DNA from: JAJTFW01 sp046049215 | GTDB taxonomy: Bacteria > Bacteroidota > Bacteroidia > AKYH767-A > OLB10 | Reading direction: 5' to 3' | Length of the DNA stretch: 5,975 bases | NCBI GenBank assembly: GCA_046049215.1 | Contig: JBJOER010000197.1 | Location: 1 to 5,975 of the forward strand | In this document: one piece after another, positions 5,912 to 5,975 of the stretch | Layout of the letters: each line of letters opens with the position of its first letter | Numbering within the stretch: position 1 is the first letter of the stretch | The notes under the pieces: model-generated | What the model was told of the DNA's origin: nothing | What the model saw: the letters and a program-made list of their open reading frames with translations, nothing else | Databases searched by the model: none | Program-made: the position numbers and the translations under genes

Positions 5912-5975
5912 GGACGATCACAACTTTGGGATGGTCCTGAAGCATTTCCTGGAGATGCATGACTATCGCGTAGAT
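5886..5975 (+). CDS. Response regulator, N-terminal part of receiver domain
   Basis: Partial gene running off the right edge. The ATG at 5886-5888 opens 30 codons, MGANILLVEDDHNFGMVLKH followed by FLEMHDYRVD. The ILLVEDD segment is the first beta strand and acidic pocket (Asp10, Asp11) of a CheY-like receiver, and the text after it fits helix 1 of OmpR/RprY-type regulators. The phosphoacceptor aspartate and the output domain lie beyond the window, so the DNA-binding class is not shown. The start overlaps the kinase gene by 26 nt in another frame, which suggests translational coupling and makes this the cognate partner of that kinase. Confidence 0.9.
   Translation, partial: MGANILLVEDDHNFGMVLKHFLEMHDYRVD

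Overview
The window holds a cyanophycin (multi-L-arginyl-poly-L-aspartate) synthesis and breakdown locus, followed by a two-component system. The organism is most likely a member of the Bacteroidota. The reasons are mid-range GC, almost no Shine-Dalgarno sequences before the genes, a histidine kinase of the HEFKTPI, HAMP-less type common in that phylum, and the MDSVTQ...GTIPDLDV-type hydrolase start. This placement is inference from gene style, not from a marker gene.

Layout. Positions 1-149 (minus strand) carry the first 49 codons of a YdjM/DUF457-type membrane-bound metal-dependent hydrolase. Only 25 bp separate it from the stop of cphA (175-2826, minus), a complete 883-residue cyanophycin synthetase with N, ATP-grasp and Mur-ligase domains. 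A 205-bp divergent intergenic region (2827-3031) separates cphA from cphB (3032-3901, plus), a cytoplasmic-type cyanophycinase with an intact Ser-His-Glu triad. Then comes a 309-bp non-coding stretch (3902-4210). It holds nine tandem copies of a heptamer starting 2 bp after the cphB stop, a copy of a CTGAGCTTGTCGAAG dispersed-type repeat, and small hairpins. A sensor histidine kinase (4211-5911, plus, GTG start) follows. It overlaps by 26 nt the first 30 codons of a response regulator that runs off the right edge (5886-5975).

How the genes work together. CphA polymerises aspartate and arginine into an insoluble nitrogen, carbon and energy reserve using ATP, and CphB hydrolyses it to beta-Asp-Arg dipeptides. 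Because the two genes are divergent, synthesis and mobilisation could be controlled separately from one shared regulatory region. The dipeptidase that would finish degradation is not in the window. The histidine kinase and response regulator form their own co-translated pair behind a repeat-rich gap, and nothing in the sequence ties them directly to cyanophycin. I found no mobile element, CRISPR array, RNA gene or clearly new system. The items most worth checking are the intact HxxEH site in the CphA N domain (possible self-priming), the heptamer array and the unclassified sensor domain of the kinase.
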